Source of the DNA: an uncultured Actinomycetes bacterium
GTDB taxonomy: Bacteria; Actinomycetota; Actinomycetes; Mycobacteriales; Mycobacteriaceae
DNA length: 6,861 bases
NCBI GenBank assembly: GCA_903911165.1
Contig: CAIWCQ010000416.1
Location: 1 to 6,861 of the forward strand
Direction of reading: 5' to 3'
The number at the start of each line of letters is the position of its first letter. Within the stretch, counting starts at the first letter, position 1. Of this stretch, positions 4,445 through 6,861 are shown piece after piece. The translations under genes were made by a program, and so were the position numbers. The notes beneath the pieces are model-generated. The model was not told the DNA's origin. It made no database searches and worked only from the letters and a program-made list of their open reading frames with translations.

Positions 4445-6861
4445 GTGAGCAGCAAGGAAATTCCCGCACGCGCACGCGTCGTCATCGTCGGCGGCGGTGT
4501 AACCGGATGCAGTATCGCCTACCACCTGGCACACCTTGGCTGGACCGACGTGGTGTTGCTCGAGCAGCACGAACTGACCGCGGGTACCACCTGGCATGCG
4601 GCCGGATTGATCACCTCGGCCGGCATGACGGATGAGACCGCTCTGTTTTTCAGCCGGTACTCACGTGACCTCTATGCACGCCTTGAAGAAGAGACCGGTC
4701 ACTCCACCGGATTCAATCCGGTCGGTCACGTCAGCCTGGCCACCAATCCGCAGCGACTCGAGGCGCTGCGACGGTCGTCGGCCTGGATGCACGGATTCGG
4801 GGTCGCTGAACACGAGATCTCCCCGCGCGAACTGCAGGATATGTGGCCGCTGCTGGAGACCTCGGATGTGCTGGCCGGGTTCTACGTGCCGGATGAGGGT
4901 CGTGCCGATCCGGTCGGCGTCGCCACCTCGATGGCCAAGGGCGCCAGAGCACTTGGGGCGCGCGTCTTCGAGGGTGTCACCGTCACCGGTATCGAGACGA
5001 AACGCGGGCGGGTAAGCGCGGTTCTGACGTCGCAGGGCCGTATTGAGACCGAGATCGTGGTGAATGCGGCGGGCATGTGGGCCCGTCAACTTGGCGCGCT
5101 CAATGACGTCTGCATCCCGTTGCAGGCGGCCGAGCACTACTACCTCATCACCGACGCCGTGCCGGGCATGGACAAAGACCTCGCGGTGATCGAGGACCCG
5201 GAAAGCTACGGCTACTACCGGCCGGAAGGCGACGGAATGCTGGTCGGCCTGTTCGAACCGGTCGGTGCCCCGTGGTCACTGGATGGCGTGCCGGACAGCT
5301 TCGCGTTCGGCACCATGCCGCCGGATTGGGACCGGGTCGGACCGTACCTGGGCTCTGCTCTGGAGCGCATCCCGTCGCTGTCGGAGGTCGGCGTCCGGCT
5401 GTTTTTCTGTGGGCCGGAATCCTTCACCCCCGATGTCCGGCCGATGCTGGGGCCGGCGCCCGAATTGGACGGATACTTCGTGGCGGCCGGGATGAACTCG
5501 CTGGGCATCCTGATGGGTGGCGGCATCGGAAATGTCATGGCGCAGTGGATCGTCGACGGTGTGCCGCCGGTGGACGTCACCGGTTACGCCATCGACCGGG
5601 CTGCGACGCATGAGACGTCCCGCCGGTTCCGGGCTGAGCGAACCGTCGAGCAACTCGGTGTGCTCTTCGGTGACGCGGTCTGGCCTTCCTGGAAGCCCGG
5701 CACGGCACGCGACATTCGGCGCTCGGTGCTCCATGACCGACTCGCCGCCGCCGGTGGGCACTTCAACGCCTCGGTGGGCTGGGAGTTCGCCGAGTGGTAC
5801 GACACCGACGGCGCTCATCCGCAGACCACCCTCGATTACGCCCGGCAGGGCTCGTTCGACATCGTCGGCCGCGAGCACCGTGCCGTACGCGAGGACGTCG
5901 GCGTACTGGACATGAGTCTGATGGCGAAGTTCCTCGTGCAGGGTCCCGACGCGGCGCGGGTGCTCGACCGGCTTTCGGTCAGCGTGATCGACCGCGAGAT
6001 CGGACGGCTGGTCTACACCCAGTGGCTCAACAACGCCGGCGGTATCGCCACCGATCTGACGATCACCCGCCTCGGTGACGAGAAGTTCCTCGTCGTGACG
6101 TCGGACCTCATCCATCGCCGGATTGAACCGATGATCCGTCGCGAAACCCGCTCCGGGGAGATCGTCGTCGTCACCGAAACCACGTCCGCGACCACGCTGC
6201 TGTCGGTGCAGGGCCCGAAGTCGCGCACCCTGCTGTCGAGGCTTACCGACGCCGACCTGTCCAATGAGGCATTCCCGTATCTGTCGGCCCGGCACATCCA
6301 TGTCGGTTATGCGCCGGTACTGGCGGCCCGGGTGACCTACCTCGGCGAACTCGGTTGGGAATTGCATATTCCCACCGAGTACGCCACCGGGGTCTACGAC
6401 GAATTAGTGACCGCCGGAACCGATCTCGGCTTTCGGCCGGTCGGGCTGGCGGCGATGTCGAGCCTGCGACTGGAGAAGGGATACCGGGATCTCGGCGTGG
6501 ACATTGACAACACCGACAACCCGATCGAGGCCGGACTCGGGTTCACCATCGCCTGGGACAAGCCGGGCGGGTTCGTCGGCCGCGACGCGCTGCTGGAGTT
6601 CAAGGCCCAGGGCACCCCGCGCAACCGAGTCGTCAACTTTCTCGTGGACGATCCGGAAGCCGACCTGTTCGGCAATGAGCCCGTTCTCGCCGACGGAAAG
6701 TGGGTGGGCTACGTCCGGGCGGCCGCATACGGATACAGCCTTGGTGGTCCGGTCGGCTTGGCGCAGGTGCGCCACGATGACGGTGTCACCGCGGACTGGT
6801 TACGCGAGCAGATCTTTACGGTGCACACTCCGCACGGGGATCTGCCGGCCCGGCTGCAGAC
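4445..6861 (+). CDS. Dimethylglycine/sarcosine dehydrogenase-like flavoprotein with GcvT domain (3' end missing)
   Basis: The frame opens at GTG 4445 and is still open at the right edge after 805 codons. The family is usually 800-830 residues, so only a short tail is missing. Residues 11-370 form a DAO-type FAD domain, with GGGVTG at 16-21, E40 for the FAD ribose, TTWHAAG at 48-54 and VNAAGMWA at 206-213. H51 matches the histidine that carries covalent FAD in dimethylglycine and sarcosine dehydrogenases. H231 and Y258 are plausible substrate-site residues. A linker domain (about 373-428) precedes a GcvT aminomethyltransferase-like region from about 430, with NNAGGIATD at 529-537, SLRLEKGYRDLGVD at 673-686 and EAGLGF at 695-700. 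The expected chemistry is oxidative N-demethylation, with the one-carbon unit passed to tetrahydrofolate or released as formaldehyde. The exact amine is not readable. It is co-directional with the hydrolase. Confidence 0.88.
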   Translation, partial: MSSKEIPARARVVIVGGGVTGCSIAYHLAHLGWTDVVLLEQHELTAGTTWHAAGLITSAGMTDETALFFSRYSRDLYARLEEETGHSTGFNPVGHVSLATNPQRLEALRRSSAWMHGFGVAEHEISPRELQDMWPLLETSDVLAGFYVPDEGRADPVGVATSMAKGARALGARVFEGVTVTGIETKRGRVSAVLTSQGRIETEIVVNAAGMWARQLGALNDVCIPLQAAEHYYLITDAVPGMDKDLAVIEDPESYGYYRPEGDGMLVGLFEPVGAPWSLDGVPDSFAFGTMPPDWDRVGPYLGSALERIPSLSEVGVRLFFCGPESFTPDVRPMLGPAPELDGYFVAAGMNSLGILMGGGIGNVMAQWIVDGVPPVDVTGYAIDRAATHETSRRFRAERTVEQLGVLFGDAVWPSWKPGTARDIRRSVLHDRLAAAGGHFNASVGWEFAEWYDTDGAHPQTTLDYARQGSFDIVGREHRAVREDVGVLDMSLMAKFLVQGPDAARVLDRLSVSVIDREIGRLVYTQWLNNAGGIATDLTITRLGDEKFLVVTSDLIHRRIEPMIRRETRSGEIVVVTETTSATTLLSVQGPKSRTLLSRLTDADLSNEAFPYLSARHIHVGYAPVLAARVTYLGELGWELHIPTEYATGVYDELVTAGTDLGFRPVGLAAMSSLRLEKGYRDLGVDIDNTDNPIEAGLGFTIAWDKPGGFVGRDALLEFKAQGTPRNRVVNFLVDDPEADLFGNEPVLADGKWVGYVRAAAYGYSLGGPVGLAQVRHDDGVTADWLREQIFTVHTPHGDLPARLQ

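Noticed and set aside
4466..4480. Short CGCACGCGCACGCG repeat-like run at the flavoprotein 5' end
   Set aside because: It encodes the ARARV lead-in to the FAD-binding strand, and alternating Ala/Arg codons in GC-rich DNA account for it.
5276..6367. Long minus-strand open frame (363 codons) opposite the flavoprotein gene
   Set aside because: It is antisense to a clear DAO-GcvT coding region. Its translation is rich in Arg, Gly and His with no recognisable domain, as expected for the mirror of GC-rich codons.

Overview
The window is GC-rich DNA with dense, mostly GC-ending codons, and it looks like the chromosome of a mycobacterium or close mycolic-acid actinobacterium (Mycobacterium/Mycolicibacterium type). 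The strongest pointers are a complete mycothiol-dependent formaldehyde dehydrogenase/S-nitrosomycothiol reductase (mscR), found in mycothiol-making actinobacteria, and a DUF3145 gene, an actinobacterial family. From memory, the block of MBL hydrolase, mscR and divergent serine hydrolase resembles the Rv2260/Rv2259/Rv2257c neighbourhood of M. tuberculosis. That is recollection, not a search. I see no mobile element, CRISPR array, tRNA or rRNA.

Layout. Bases 1-117 hold the last 38 codons of a plus-strand protein that resembles the C-terminus of a zinc-binding (MDR) alcohol dehydrogenase. It converges on a minus-strand two-gene unit: mscR (766-1851) followed by a metallo-beta-lactamase-fold hydrolase (131-766). 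The two genes share one base in a TAATG stop/start overlap. Divergent from mscR is a cytosolic class C beta-lactamase-fold serine hydrolase (1908-2735). The short gap between them carries a perfect 7-bp inverted repeat that straddles the mscR start codon, and a TANNNT box placed to give a leaderless mscR mRNA. A gap of about 110 bp without a clear promoter leads to a DUF3145 protein (2845-3357) with a very strong ribosome binding site. It is followed by an alpha/beta hydrolase with an aspartate nucleophile (3403-4431) and, 13 bp further on, a dimethylglycine/sarcosine dehydrogenase-like flavoprotein with a GcvT-type folate domain (from 4445, running off the right edge after 805 codons).

How the genes may work together. 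MscR oxidises the formaldehyde-mycothiol adduct to S-formylmycothiol, and the coupled MBL hydrolase is a natural candidate to hydrolyse that thioester. The flavoprotein belongs to a family that removes N-methyl groups and passes the one-carbon unit to tetrahydrofolate or releases formaldehyde. The window therefore places a possible formaldehyde source about 2.6 kb from a formaldehyde sink. Whether this is functional or coincidental is open. No gene is wholly unfamiliar. The novelty is in the mscR control site, the MBL partner, and the unassigned hydrolase-flavoprotein pair.
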